A DNA stretch of 64,000 nucleotides from Parerythrobacter lacustris. Lineage in GTDB: Bacteria > Pseudomonadota > Alphaproteobacteria > Sphingomonadales > Sphingomonadaceae. Positions within the stretch are counted from its first letter, which is position 1, and every line of letters begins with the position of its first letter. Positions 35,363 through 43,869 of the stretch are shown piece after piece. The DNA is taken from the NCBI RefSeq assembly GCF_024626475.1, contig NZ_JANKHH010000005.1:1-64000 (forward strand), read 5' to 3'. The translations under genes were made by a program, and so were the position numbers. The notes under the pieces were generated by a model. That model worked only from the letters and a program-made list of their open reading frames with translations, had not been told where the DNA came from and did no database searches.

Positions 35363-35470
35363 CCTTCGAGACGCTCGGACCGTCGTCCTCGCTCCTCAGG
35401 ATGAGCGGGAGTTTCTAGCAGTCCGCTCGTCCTGAGGAGGCGAAGCCTTCGGCTGAGCCGTCTCGAAGGA
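35362..35470. repeat. intergenic palindromic repeat element between ruvC and the yebC-like gene
   Basis: Outer arms TCCTTCGAGACG (35362-35373) and CGTCTCGAAGGA (35459-35470) are exact complements. Inner arms CTCCTCAGGATGAGCGGG (35392-35409) and TCCGCTCGTCCTGAGGAG (35422-35439) are nearly so. The whole should fold into one long hairpin. Its CCTTCGAGACGG and CTCAGGA(C/T)GAGCGG words are familiar from dispersed sphingomonad intergenic repeats. It ends just before the yebC-like stop, so it may also act as a terminator. Confidence 0.8.
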
Positions 35471-35483
35471 CAGCCCGCCAACC

Positions 35484-36227
35484 TCACCCCAGCTTCTCCA
35501 TCACCTCGTCGCTGATCTCGTAATTGCCCCACACCATCTGCACATCGTCATCGTCGTCGAGCACATCGACCAGCTTGAGCAGCGTGCCGGCGCTCGACTC
35601 GTCCATGTCGACGGTGATGCTAGGCTTCCACGCCAGCTTGACGCCATCGGCTGCGCCCAGCACCGCCTCCAGCGCGGTGGCGACGGCATGGAGATTCTCG
35701 GCTGCGGTCCAGATGGTGTGGCCGTCCTCGCCGCTCTCGATGTCTTCCGCCCCGGCCTCCATCGCCGCTTCGAGCACCTTGTCCTCATCGCCCGCGCTCG
35801 CCGGATATTCGATCAGGCCGAGCCGTTCGAAACCGTGGCTGACCGAACCTTCGGAACCGAGGTTGCCGCCGTTCTTGCTGAAGGCGGTGCGGACATTTGT
35901 GGCGGTGCGGTTGCGGTTATCGGTCAGCGCCTCGACGATCAGCGCGACGCCGCCCGGGCCGTAGCCTTCGTAGCGCACTTCCTCGTAATCCTCGCCGCCC
36001 GCCGCGCTCGCCTTGTCGATCGCGCGCTGGATATTGTCCTTCGGCATCGACTGCGCCTTGGCCGCATTGACCGCCAGGCGCAGTCGCGGGTTCATATCCG
36101 GATCTGGCATGCCCATCTTCGCCGCCACGGTAATCTCGCGGCTGAGCTTGGAGAACAGGTTCGAGCGTTTCTTGTCCTGAGCACCCTTGCGGTGCATGAT
36201 ATTCTTGAACTTGGAATGGCCTGCCAT
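35484..36227 (-). CDS. YebC/PmpR family protein
   Basis: The 247-residue protein starts [20 protein letters not shown] and has all three YebC domains, including [37 protein letters not shown] and [17 protein letters not shown]. Members act as transcriptional regulators or as translation factors helping ribosomes through proline stretches. Some members cluster with ruvC, and here ruvC is next on the same strand, separated by the repeat element. The length is normal. Confidence 0.95.
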   Translation of the reverse strand: MAGHSKFKNIMHRKGAQDKKRSNLFSKLSREITVAAKMGMPDPDMNPRLRLAVNAAKAQSMPKDNIQRAIDKASAAGGEDYEEVRYEGYGPGGVALIVEALTDNRNRTATNVRTAFSKNGGNLGSEGSVSHGFERLGLIEYPASAGDEDKVLEAAMEAGAEDIESGEDGHTIWTAAENLHAVATALEAVLGAADGVKLAWKPSITVDMDESSAGTLLKLVDVLDDDDDVQMVWGNYEISDEVMEKLG

Positions 36228-36274
36228 TTGTATGCCCGGATTTTTAAGGTTTGGATGGCAGGCGCATTAGCCGC

Positions 36275-37063
36275 ATGAACGGCGTAACCACAACCCCCGA
36301 AGCGGCCCCCGCGCCGCACCCCGAAACCCCGTCCGGCCGGACGATCCCCGCCGCCGGTTCGGTACGCGGCGAATGGCGGCGCTACTTCGCCTTCCTGCGC
36401 CGCCCTGCCCTGCCCGACAAGGCAGCGCCCGTCAGCGGTGCGACGCTGGCGGCGACCTTGCGATTGTATACGCTCGACCTGCTGCTTGTCGGCACGTTGC
36501 TGTCGCTCGCGCTAATGGCGGTCGCTGCAGGGTTCGTGCCGCCGGATAATGCGCTGGCAGAGCTCGAGTTCAATGCCCTGACGCTGTTCGCCATCGTTGT
36601 CTTTGCCCCTGTGCTGGAAGAGATCGGCTTTCGCGGCTGGCTATCGGGCCGCGCGGGGGCAGTGCTGCCGATCCTGTTGCTGGGGGCCGGGTTCACCGCG
36701 GTCATGTTGGCCGGGCAGAGCAATGCGATGCTCGGCGCGGGGCTGTTCCTGCTGGCCGCGATGGCGGCGCTGGTGCTCGCCATCGTGCTGCGCAAGCGAC
36801 CGGCGTGGACCTGGTTCCAGCGGTTCTTCCCGCTGTTCTTCTGGCTCAGCACCGTTGCCTTCGCGCTGGTGCATATCTTCAACTACACCGAGGGATCGTT
36901 CCTCGCTCTGCTGCCGCTGGTGCTGCCGCAGTTTATCGCAGGTTCGATCTTCGGCTATGCGCGGGTGAACTACGGCCTGTGGTCCGCCATGCTGCTTCAC
37001 ATCCTGCACAACGGAACGCTGATCGGGCTGGTGCTGCTGGCGATCAACACAGCGGGTGGGTAA
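36275..37063 (+). CDS. CPBP (CaaX-protease/bacteriocin-processing-like) membrane protease
   Basis: The 262-residue protein has about seven membrane segments. The CPBP motifs are APVLEEIGFRGWLSG (catalytic Glu-Glu-x3-Arg), FALVHIFNY (His) and LLHILHNGT (second His with Asn). It is a putative intramembrane glutamic protease; substrates are unknown in most bacteria. The start is ATG 36275; the TTG at 36251 lacks support. The long basic/proline-rich N-terminus (first 40 residues) is cytosolic. It is divergent from the yebC-like gene. Confidence 0.88.
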   Translation: MNGVTTTPEAAPAPHPETPSGRTIPAAGSVRGEWRRYFAFLRRPALPDKAAPVSGATLAATLRLYTLDLLLVGTLLSLALMAVAAGFVPPDNALAELEFNALTLFAIVVFAPVLEEIGFRGWLSGRAGAVLPILLLGAGFTAVMLAGQSNAMLGAGLFLLAAMAALVLAIVLRKRPAWTWFQRFFPLFFWLSTVAFALVHIFNYTEGSFLALLPLVLPQFIAGSIFGYARVNYGLWSAMLLHILHNGTLIGLVLLAINTAGG

Positions 37064-37228
37064 GGCGCCAATATCAACAATGACGACAATAGGGACATTC
37101 GCAATAATCGCGCCAACAATCACATCTCGTCTCTAGAGAGGCATTTTCGCGGGACGAAAATGAAGTCACTTTGCGAATTTTAAATTTAGGGTTAAGGTGC
37201 AAAGTATTCAGTGTTTCGGGGGGAAACT

Positions 37229-38146
37229 ATGAAGAGTTTTTCAGTCGCCTTTATCCTTTCGGTTTCGATCGCCTTGTCAGGATGTCAAACGGTTGGACGC
37301 GCATCGCGTGCCGATCCGGTAGGTATCTCCGCACGTCCGCAATCGAACGATAATTCACAATGCTCGCTGACTGCCATGATCGATGGTGACCGCAAATTTG
37401 CGATCGATCTTGGGTGTTTCGCGTTCGACCCAAAGAACGACACTGAAACCGCATATCGTATGGCTACGTCGGGCAATATCGAGACTCAGAGGATTGCTCG
37501 CAATCGGCTTGAGGCCGTTTTGATCAACCAAGCAAACTTGGTCTGCGAGCAGGAAAAGGGCGCGATCTACGGCAACAAGGCGGCAACGTCGGGAATTCTG
37601 GATTTCCTCGCATCAGGTTTCTCAATCACGAGCACGATCGTCGGCGGAGATCAGGCCAAATCGATCCTTTCAGGCCTGGCCGGCCTGTCAACCGCGACCC
37701 GGACCAACATCGACGCCAATGTCTACCAGAACCAACTGGTGTCGGCCATTACCAAGGTCATGGACGCCGAACGCGCCCGAATCCTCACCACTATGGAGGC
37801 AAAACGCGGCAGTAGCGTCGCGGATTATTCCACAGACGACATGATCCGCCGGGCCAATGAGTATCACCAAGGATGCTCGTTCCAGAAAGGCGTTCAGCTC
37901 TTGCTAGATGCCGCCGTGAACAAAGAAGGTGTGGACCGAATCATCGAGGGCATTAATCTCCGCACTGCAGTTAAGACCTTGCGCGAACAAAGGGATGGGC
38001 TTGCTGGGCTACGAACCGCAGAAGCCGATGCAAAAGTGAAGGAACTCGACACCAAGCTAGGCGAATTGATCTTACAACAGGCGCAAAACGCCGAAGGCGC
38101 AAGTTCTGTGACGGTTGACACTGGCGAGGATGTCGACGGAAATTGA
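37229..38146 (+). CDS. hypothetical lipoprotein, atypical composition
   Basis: The 305-residue protein begins MKSFSVAFILSVSIALSGC, a signal with lipobox LSGC. The mature part is mostly helical with a possible coiled coil near the end (DAKVKELDTKLGELILQQ) and a Gly/Ser-rich middle segment (ILDFLASGFSITSTIVGG) that could insert into or contact membrane. GGGGGG just upstream of ATG 37229 is the Shine-Dalgarno. The gene and its AT-rich upstream region are poorer in GC than the surroundings, suggesting transfer. No family is recognised. Confidence 0.7.
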   Translation: MKSFSVAFILSVSIALSGCQTVGRASRADPVGISARPQSNDNSQCSLTAMIDGDRKFAIDLGCFAFDPKNDTETAYRMATSGNIETQRIARNRLEAVLINQANLVCEQEKGAIYGNKAATSGILDFLASGFSITSTIVGGDQAKSILSGLAGLSTATRTNIDANVYQNQLVSAITKVMDAERARILTTMEAKRGSSVADYSTDDMIRRANEYHQGCSFQKGVQLLLDAAVNKEGVDRIIEGINLRTAVKTLREQRDGLAGLRTAEADAKVKELDTKLGELILQQAQNAEGASSVTVDTGEDVDGN

Positions 38147-38173
38147 TCCGCCATCATCCAAATCGGAATATGC

Positions 38174-38410
38174 TCACCCCAGCCCGAGCGCCGCCTTGTA
38201 GGTGTCGAGCACCATTTCCATTTCATTGCGGTCGTCGGGCTTCATTTTCCGCAGACGGACGATCTGGCGCATGATCTTGGGATCATAACCCACTGCCTTG
38301 GCCTCCGCATAGACGTCGCGGATATCGTCGGCGATGCCCTTCTTTTCTTCCTCAAGGCGTTCGATGCGCTCGATCAGCAGGCGCAGGCGGTCGTCGGTGG
38401 CTTCGGCCAT
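38174..38410 (-). CDS. gapR: GapR-family nucleoid protein (DUF2312)
   Basis: The 78-residue protein is a near-continuous helix set, [19 protein letters not shown] and then [19 protein letters not shown], the classic DUF2312 sequence. GapR binds overtwisted DNA ahead of polymerases and replication forks and stimulates gyrase and topo IV in Caulobacter. I start at ATG 38410, with GGAG nine bases upstream; ATG 38425 is an alternative. It is convergent with the lipoprotein gene (27 bp gap) and divergent from the TIR gene. Confidence 0.92.
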   Translation of the reverse strand: MAEATDDRLRLLIERIERLEEEKKGIADDIRDVYAEAKAVGYDPKIMRQIVRLRKMKPDDRNEMEMVLDTYKAALGLG

Positions 38411-38562
38411 CGTGGGGTGCTCCATGAATTGGTGAATCGCTTTGGCGCTCGCATAGCGATAGAGTCGGGCGGGCAAAAGAGTGCGGCGCAGGTTTTCCTG
38501 CCCTTGAGCACTCTTGCGCGGGCGGATAGCTGGATTATCGTGCTGCCGGTTGGGGGGAAGCA

Positions 38563-39741
38563 ATGGCCGACGTGTTCATTTCCTATTCGCGGGCCGACCA
38601 GGAGCAGGTCTCCCGGCTTGCCATGGCGATCCAGCGCGAAGGCTACAGCGTGTGGTGGGACAAGGAATTGCCCCCGCATCTGAGCTATGGCGACGTCATC
38701 ACCGAGAAGATCGCGCAGGCCAAGGCTGCGGTGGTGGTGTGGTCCCCGACCGCCGCGAAGAGCGAGTGGGTCCGCGCCGAGGCCGACATGGCGCGCAACC
38801 AGAAGAAGCTGGTCCAGACCGCACTGGGCGACGTGATGCCGCCGCTGCCGTTCAACCAGATCCAGTATGCGGATATCGGCGACTGGCGCGGCGAAGCCGA
38901 CCATTCGGGCTGGAGCAAGGTCAAGGTCAGCCTGGCCGACCTGTGCGGCCCGCGCGACGGTGCAACCCCGCAACCATCGGTGACTTCGGCCCCCGTGCCA
39001 CCGCCTCCGCCCCCGCCGCGTCAGGCCGAACCCGCTTCCGCCTACGCCCAACCCGCGCCCTCGCCCAAGTGGCCGTTCTTTGTCGCGGGCGGAGCGGTGC
39101 TGCTGGTTGTGGCGGCTGCCGGTGCCTTCATGGCCGGCCAGACGGGGCAGTCGGATGATGTCGAGACGGAGGAGACGGAAGCGGAACCCGCAGATAGCGG
39201 TACCGGCGACTTCAACGAAAGCGCGACAATCAGCGATCCGGACGGCTACACCAATGTGCGCTCCTCTGGCTCGACCTCGGCGTCTATCGTCGGCACTTTG
39301 CAGGACGGCGAGCGGTTCCGCACCTTCCGCCAGCCGGGCAACTGGTGGCGCGTGCAATTGTCCGACGGGACGATCGGCTATGTCGCGCGGTCGCGGATCG
39401 TCCTTGCAGGCGAGCAGGCTGCACCGGCCGCTGCGGCACCGGCCGCGGCGGCACCGCCCGCGCCCGAGCCTGCCGCTGCTCGCGCCGATATGACTTTCCC
39501 CGATTCGAGCACGCGCCGCCTGACCGAGGCGGAGGTGTACCCGCTCGGCCCGGCGACGCTGCGCTATGCCCGCAACGAGATCTACGCGCGCAAGGGGCGG
39601 CGGTTCAAGGACCCGGAACTGCGAGCCTATTTCGGCCAGTTCGCATGGTATCGCCCGGTCACCGACGAGGTGTCGCTGAACCCGGTCGAGCAAGCCAATG
39701 TCGCGCTGCTGCAGCAGGCCGAAGACCGCTATGGCCAGTAG
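38563..39741 (+). CDS. TIR-transmembrane-SH3-YARHG signalling protein
   Basis: The 392-residue protein has four parts. A TIR domain (1-128) starts [13 protein letters not shown], with a [10 protein letters not shown]-loop region and SEWVRAE placing the likely NADase Glu at 73. A Pro-rich linker (141-169) and one transmembrane helix follow (171-191, [18 protein letters not shown]). Then comes an SH3b domain (about 222-282, [17 protein letters not shown]) and, after an Ala/Pro linker, a YARHG domain (318-388, [16 protein letters not shown]). Topology suggests a cytosolic TIR and periplasmic sensor-like domains. It overlaps the downstream cyclase gene by 11 bp, implying joint function. Confidence 0.9.
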   Translation: MADVFISYSRADQEQVSRLAMAIQREGYSVWWDKELPPHLSYGDVITEKIAQAKAAVVVWSPTAAKSEWVRAEADMARNQKKLVQTALGDVMPPLPFNQIQYADIGDWRGEADHSGWSKVKVSLADLCGPRDGATPQPSVTSAPVPPPPPPPRQAEPASAYAQPAPSPKWPFFVAGGAVLLVVAAAGAFMAGQTGQSDDVETEETEAEPADSGTGDFNESATISDPDGYTNVRSSGSTSASIVGTLQDGERFRTFRQPGNWWRVQLSDGTIGYVARSRIVLAGEQAAPAAAAPAAAAPPAPEPAAARADMTFPDSSTRRLTEAEVYPLGPATLRYARNEIYARKGRRFKDPELRAYFGQFAWYRPVTDEVSLNPVEQANVALLQQAEDRYGQ

Positions 39742-40864
39742 CTCGGGGCCGCATGTCGTGGTCTATTGCGGACATATGTTCACTGCCGGGAGCGGCGGGC
39801 CCGAAGCCGCGCTGGCAGAGCGGGTGGCCGCCGAGCTCGATGCGCTCGACGCCCGTCACGGATACGGTCCGCTGGCGTGCGGGGCGGATATCGTGATTGC
39901 CGAAGCGCTGCTGGCGCGCGGGGCCGAGCTCAACGTCGTGCTGCCGTTTGCCGAAGAGGACTTCATCCCCGAGTCGGTGCTGTGCGGCGGGGCAGGCTGG
40001 CTGCCGCGCTACGAGGCCTGCCGCGATGCCGCAGCCGCGGTCCATTTCGCTACCCCCGGGGCCTATGTCGGAGACGACAACCAGTTTGCCTACAACACGC
40101 GGCTGGCGATGGGGCTGGCTGCGCTGCGGGCGGGCGAATTGGGCTGCGAAGCGGTCCAGGTCGCGGTGGTGTCGGACAAGTTTGCCAGTTTTTCGACCAC
40201 CGGGATCGCCGGGACGGTGGCCGATATCGGACTGTGGCGGGGGCTCGGGCGCGAGACGCGGGTAATCCCCGCCGGACCGGTTCCGCGCGATCTGACTTTC
40301 CCGCCCAAAAAGGCTATCGGGGACGGGACCAAGCGCGAAATCCGCTCGATCCTGTTCGCCGACTACAAGGGCTTCTCGCGGCTGGGCGAGCGCGAGTTGC
40401 CGCTGTTCATGGCCGAGGTCATGGGGCGGATCGCGGAGGTGCTCAACGGCTTCGGCGACCATGTCGAGTTTCGCAACACCTGGGGCGATGCGATCTATGC
40501 CGTGGTCGACGAGCCGGGCACCGCAGCGGCGATCGCCATGGCGCTGCAGGCGCGGCTGACGGACCTGCCGGATGCGCTGACCCCGCCCGGCGATTTCGCG
40601 GGTATGCGGATCGGGGTGCATTACGGCCCGATCTGGGTCGGGACCGACCGGATCACCGGCAACCGGCTGTGGTACGGCGGCGAGGTCAACCGAACCGCGC
40701 GGATCGAGCCGGTCACGCCGGTGGGCGGGGTATATTGCACCGAGAGTTTCGCCGCCGCGCTGCTGATCGACGGCTGCACCGACTGCCGCTTTCGCTCGGT
40801 AGGCAAGAGCGAACTGGCGAAGAATTTCGGCGAGGTCGAGCTCTACCTGCTCGAGAGCATCTAG
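39731..40864 (+). CDS. SLOG-like domain fused to a class III nucleotide cyclase
   Basis: The 377-residue protein has an N-terminal Rossmann-like domain (HVVVYCGHM, CGADIVIAEALLARGAELNVVLPF) resembling SLOG/nucleotide-binding domains. The C-terminal class III cyclase (about 203-375) has metal Asp211 (FADYKGFS) and Asp253 (NTWGDAIY), and transition-state Asn320 and Arg324 (VNRTARIE). The adenine-selecting Lys and Asp of classical adenylate cyclases appear to be Asn249 and Leu313, so the product may not be cAMP. The ATG at 39731 lies inside the last codons of the TIR gene. Its stop shares CTAG with the convergent DUF1244 gene. Confidence 0.85.
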   Translation: MASSSGPHVVVYCGHMFTAGSGGPEAALAERVAAELDALDARHGYGPLACGADIVIAEALLARGAELNVVLPFAEEDFIPESVLCGGAGWLPRYEACRDAAAAVHFATPGAYVGDDNQFAYNTRLAMGLAALRAGELGCEAVQVAVVSDKFASFSTTGIAGTVADIGLWRGLGRETRVIPAGPVPRDLTFPPKKAIGDGTKREIRSILFADYKGFSRLGERELPLFMAEVMGRIAEVLNGFGDHVEFRNTWGDAIYAVVDEPGTAAAIAMALQARLTDLPDALTPPGDFAGMRIGVHYGPIWVGTDRITGNRLWYGGEVNRTARIEPVTPVGGVYCTESFAAALLIDGCTDCRFRSVGKSELAKNFGEVELYLLESI

Positions 40865-41172
40865 CGCGCGTTCTTAGCGATGCTCGCTTCCATCGCGGCG
40901 AGCTGCTGCTCGGTCGCCGGGGTCTGGCGGGTCGCCTTCCATTCTTCCTGCGGCATGCCGTGGATCAGTTCGCGCGCCGCTGCCTTGTCGCCTCCAAAGC
41001 CCGCGTCCCCGATCCAGTCGGCGAGGCAGTTGCGGCAGAATCCCGCCAGCCCCATCAGCTCGATGTTCTGCGCATCGTGGCGATGCCGCAGGTGTCGCAC
41101 CAGCCGCCGGAAGGCCGCCGCCGCTACGTCATCGGGCAATTCATCGAGGGGATCGGGTGAATTCGTATCCAT
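40861..41172 (-). CDS. DUF1244 protein
   Basis: The 103-residue protein begins MDTNSPDPLDELPDDVAAAA and contains RLVRHLRHRHDAQNIELMGL, then AGFCRNCLADWI with a CxxC pair, the DUF1244 signature of proteobacteria. It is small, helical and cytosolic; function unknown. The long minus-strand frame extends far upstream antisense to pyruvate kinase, but GGAT and codon character support ATG 41172. It is divergent from pyk with a 48-bp gap. Confidence 0.88.
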   Translation of the reverse strand: MDTNSPDPLDELPDDVAAAAFRRLVRHLRHRHDAQNIELMGLAGFCRNCLADWIGDAGFGGDKAAARELIHGMPQEEWKATRQTPATEQQLAAMEASIAKNAR

Positions 41173-41220
41173 GGGCGCTTTTCCTTGTCTTGCAATCAAG
41201 CTGTGCCATAGCTCGGGCCC

Positions 41221-42693
41221 ATGGAGAAGCTCGACTACACCCAGATCAATCCCCGGGGGCGCAAGGTGAAAATCCTCGCCACTACCGGACCCGCCAGCCG
41301 CGAACCGGAGATGCTGCGCAAGCTGTTCAAGGCCGGGGTCGACGCGTTCCGGGTGAACATGAGCCACGGCGACCACGCGACCCATGCGCAAACGATTGCT
41401 TCGATCCGCGCGCTCGAAAAAGAATTCCTGCGGCCCATCGCGATCTTCTGCGATCTTCAAGGCCCGAAGCTGCGCGTCGGCACGTTCAAGGACGGCAAGG
41501 CGGTGATCCGCCATTCGGGCCATTTCACGCTCGACCGCAATCCCGAACCGGGCGATGAGACCCGGGTCGAACTGCCGCATCCCGAACTGTTCGGCTTGCT
41601 GGAGAAAGGCCAACGACTGCTGATCAACGACGGCAAGATTCGCCTGCGGGTGATCAGCGCCGATGACGACAAGATCCTCTGCTCGGCCGAAGTCGGCGGG
41701 GTGATTTCGGACCGCAAGGGGGTGAATGTGCCCGATGCGGAAATCCCCATCCCCGCGATGACCGAGAAAGACCGCAAGGATCTCGCCTTCGCGGTCGAGC
41801 AGGGTGCCGACTGGATCGGCCTCAGCTTCGTCCAGCGGCCGGAAGACCTTGCCGAGGCACGCCGTCTGATGGGCGGCAAGGGCGCGCTGTGCGCCAAGAT
41901 CGAGAAGCCGATGGCGGTGCGCCGGCTCGACGAGATCATCGAGATGTCCGACGGGGTGATGGTCGCCCGCGGCGATCTGGGCGTGGAGCTCGAGCCGCAG
42001 GAAGTGCCGCCGCTGCAAAAGCGCATCGTCAACAAGACCCGGCTGATGGGCAAGCCGGTGATCGTCGCGACGCAGATGCTCGAAAGCATGATCGAAAGCC
42101 CTGCGCCCACGCGGGCCGAAGTGTCCGACGTGGCCAATGCGGTGTATGACGGGGCCGATGCGGTGATGCTGTCCGCCGAAACCGCGGCGGGCGACTGGCC
42201 CGAGGAAGCGGTCACGATCATGGACAAGATCGCGGTGCAGGTTGAGCAGGACGAAGCCTATTTGGAACGGGTGCGGATGCTCGACACTCCGGCCGATCCG
42301 ACCACCGCCGACGCATTGAGCCACGCCTGCATGACCATCGCCGACACCGTCCCGATCAGCGCGATCACCGTGTTCACCGGCAGCGGGTCGACCGCGCGGC
42401 GGGTCGCGCGCGAACGGCCGAGCGTCCCGATGCTGGTGCTCACCCCATCGATGCGCACCGCGCGGCGGCTGGCGCTGCTGTGGGGCACCCACGCGGTCGC
42501 GACCAAGGATATCGGCAGCTTCGAGGAGATGATCGCCAAGGGCAAGCGCATGGCGCTGCGCCACGGCTTCGGCAAGGCGGGCAGCAAGATGATCGCCCTG
42601 GCGGGGGTTCCGTTCGGGACGCCGGGCAGCACCAACCTGCTGCATGTCGTGACACTGGTTGGTGACGAGTTGGACCGGCACGAAGGCGCATAG
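41221..42693 (+). CDS. pyk: pyruvate kinase
   Basis: The 490-residue enzyme is full length. It shows KILATTGPASREPEMLRKL, FRVNMSHGDHATH, DLQGPKLRVG, the signature region LCAKIEKPMAVRRLDEII with the catalytic Lys, MVARGDLGVELEPQEV, and VANAVYDGADAVMLSAETAAG. The C-terminal allosteric domain runs from about 355. It converts PEP and ADP to pyruvate and ATP. The gene has its own upstream region, and the msrQ-like gene follows 20 bp downstream. Confidence 0.97.
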   Translation: MEKLDYTQINPRGRKVKILATTGPASREPEMLRKLFKAGVDAFRVNMSHGDHATHAQTIASIRALEKEFLRPIAIFCDLQGPKLRVGTFKDGKAVIRHSGHFTLDRNPEPGDETRVELPHPELFGLLEKGQRLLINDGKIRLRVISADDDKILCSAEVGGVISDRKGVNVPDAEIPIPAMTEKDRKDLAFAVEQGADWIGLSFVQRPEDLAEARRLMGGKGALCAKIEKPMAVRRLDEIIEMSDGVMVARGDLGVELEPQEVPPLQKRIVNKTRLMGKPVIVATQMLESMIESPAPTRAEVSDVANAVYDGADAVMLSAETAAGDWPEEAVTIMDKIAVQVEQDEAYLERVRMLDTPADPTTADALSHACMTIADTVPISAITVFTGSGSTARRVARERPSVPMLVLTPSMRTARRLALLWGTHAVATKDIGSFEEMIAKGKRMALRHGFGKAGSKMIALAGVPFGTPGSTNLLHVVTLVGDELDRHEGA

Positions 42694-42713
42694 CCGCGCG
42701 ACCTTCGCTACCC

Positions 42714-43298
42714 ATGCAGACCAAACGCGATTCCCGCCCGTTGCTGTGGCTGTTGCTCGCATTGCCGGGTCTTTGGATCCTCGGGCAATGGGCCTTGACC
42801 CCGCAGGACTATGGCTATGGCCATGCGATCGCAGACAGCGGGAAGTGGGCCGCGTGGCTGTTGATGGCGACGCTGGCGGTCACTCCGCTGCGTCTCGCAT
42901 TCCGGCGGCAGGCGTGGACCCTGTGGCTGATGCGCCGGCGGCGCGATCTGGGCGTGGCGAGCTTCACCTATGCCGCAGGTCACACTTTGGTGTACCTGTG
43001 GCGCAAGGGCTCGCTCGATATCGTGCTAGGCGAGTTGGCGAGCGATTATATTCTTGTCGGTTGGTTCGCGCTCGCGCTGTTCCTGCCGCTCGCGATCACC
43101 TCGAACGATGTGTCGGTGCGGCGGCTCAAGCGGTCATGGAAACTGCTGCACCGGCTGGTCTATCCGGCGGCGATCCTGACCTTCCTGCACTGGGTATGGT
43201 CGGCGTTCGATCCGACCACGGCATGGATCCATGTCGGGATCCTCGCCGCGATCGAGATCGTCAGGCTCGCCCTGCAGCGGCGTCAGAGAGTAACGTAG
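42714..43298 (+). CDS. MsrQ-like haem-binding ferric-reductase-type membrane protein
   Basis: The 194-residue protein has five to six membrane helices with the haem-ligand histidines expected for MsrQ/YedZ: AAGHTLVYLWRKG, KLLHRLVYPAAIL and FLHWVWSAF. MsrQ feeds electrons to the periplasmic methionine sulfoxide reductase MsrP. No msrP lies beside it here, so either the partner is elsewhere or this is a stand-alone ferric-reductase-like protein. It follows pyk by 20 bp and overlaps the convergent lipoprotein gene by 16 bp. Confidence 0.82.
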   Translation: MQTKRDSRPLLWLLLALPGLWILGQWALTPQDYGYGHAIADSGKWAAWLLMATLAVTPLRLAFRRQAWTLWLMRRRRDLGVASFTYAAGHTLVYLWRKGSLDIVLGELASDYILVGWFALALFLPLAITSNDVSVRRLKRSWKLLHRLVYPAAILTFLHWVWSAFDPTTAWIHVGILAAIEIVRLALQRRQRVT

Positions 43299-43792
43299 TT
43301 CTTGAACCGCGCGACTTCGGCTTCGTCGACATATTTGCCGATCTCGCGGTCGAACACGCCCATATCGGCATAGGGGCGATATTCCTCGAATTCATGCACC
43401 ATCTTGTCGGTCATGCCGGGGATCAGGCGGATTTCTTCCTCGGTGCCGCTGTTGAGGTTTACCGGCACGAACACGCCGGTGAGGATCTTCGCGGCTTCTT
43501 CCGCCGAAACGGCTTCGAGCAGCTTTTTATTGAGCGCGGTCACGCTGGCATAGGGCTTGCCGGCGACGACGGCGGCGGCGAGTTCGGGGGTCATGCCGTC
43601 CACGCCGGCCAGCTGTTCGGCGGTCGCGCTATTGGGATCGAGCACGGTGGTTGCGGTCGCCGCGGTGTCGGTGGCGGTATCGGTTGACCCGGCCTCTTCG
43701 GTGGTGTCGGCGGCGTCTTCGCTGCCCGAGTTGCAGGCTGCAAGAGCAAGCATGGAACCGGAGAGCGCAGCGGCGGCAAGGAATTTACGCAT
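43283..43792 (-). CDS. helix-hairpin-helix lipoprotein
   Basis: The 169-residue protein starts MRKFLAAAALSGSMLALAAC, a lipoprotein signal. A Thr/Ala/Asp-rich linker follows, then two HhH-like units: LDPNSATAEQLAGVDGMTPEL and NLNSGTEEEIRLIPGMTD. ComEA-type HhH proteins bind DNA at the cell surface, but here each unit lacks the basic residues typical of DNA binding, so a protein-interaction role is equally possible. The start was taken at ATG 43792; the longer frame has no support. Confidence 0.75.
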   Translation of the reverse strand: MRKFLAAAALSGSMLALAACNSGSEDAADTTEEAGSTDTATDTAATATTVLDPNSATAEQLAGVDGMTPELAAAVVAGKPYASVTALNKKLLEAVSAEEAAKILTGVFVPVNLNSGTEEEIRLIPGMTDKMVHEFEEYRPYADMGVFDREIGKYVDEAEVARFKNYVTL

Positions 43793-43869
43793 AGGATAAT
43801 CGTCCTTCTTGATAAAGGTTCTCAATAGCAGAAAGTGCGCCGATGCGAAGCGCTTTCTCCAATGCCCCA

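Noticed and set aside
38563-40864. Canonical Thoeris or Pycsar system
   Set aside because: No ThsA-type effector is present. The TIR protein has SH3/YARHG domains rather than a cyclic-nucleotide-binding domain. The pair is reported as a possible new system instead.
42714-43298. Complete MsrPQ repair system
   Set aside because: Only the MsrQ-like membrane subunit is present; no molybdopterin MsrP gene lies beside it.
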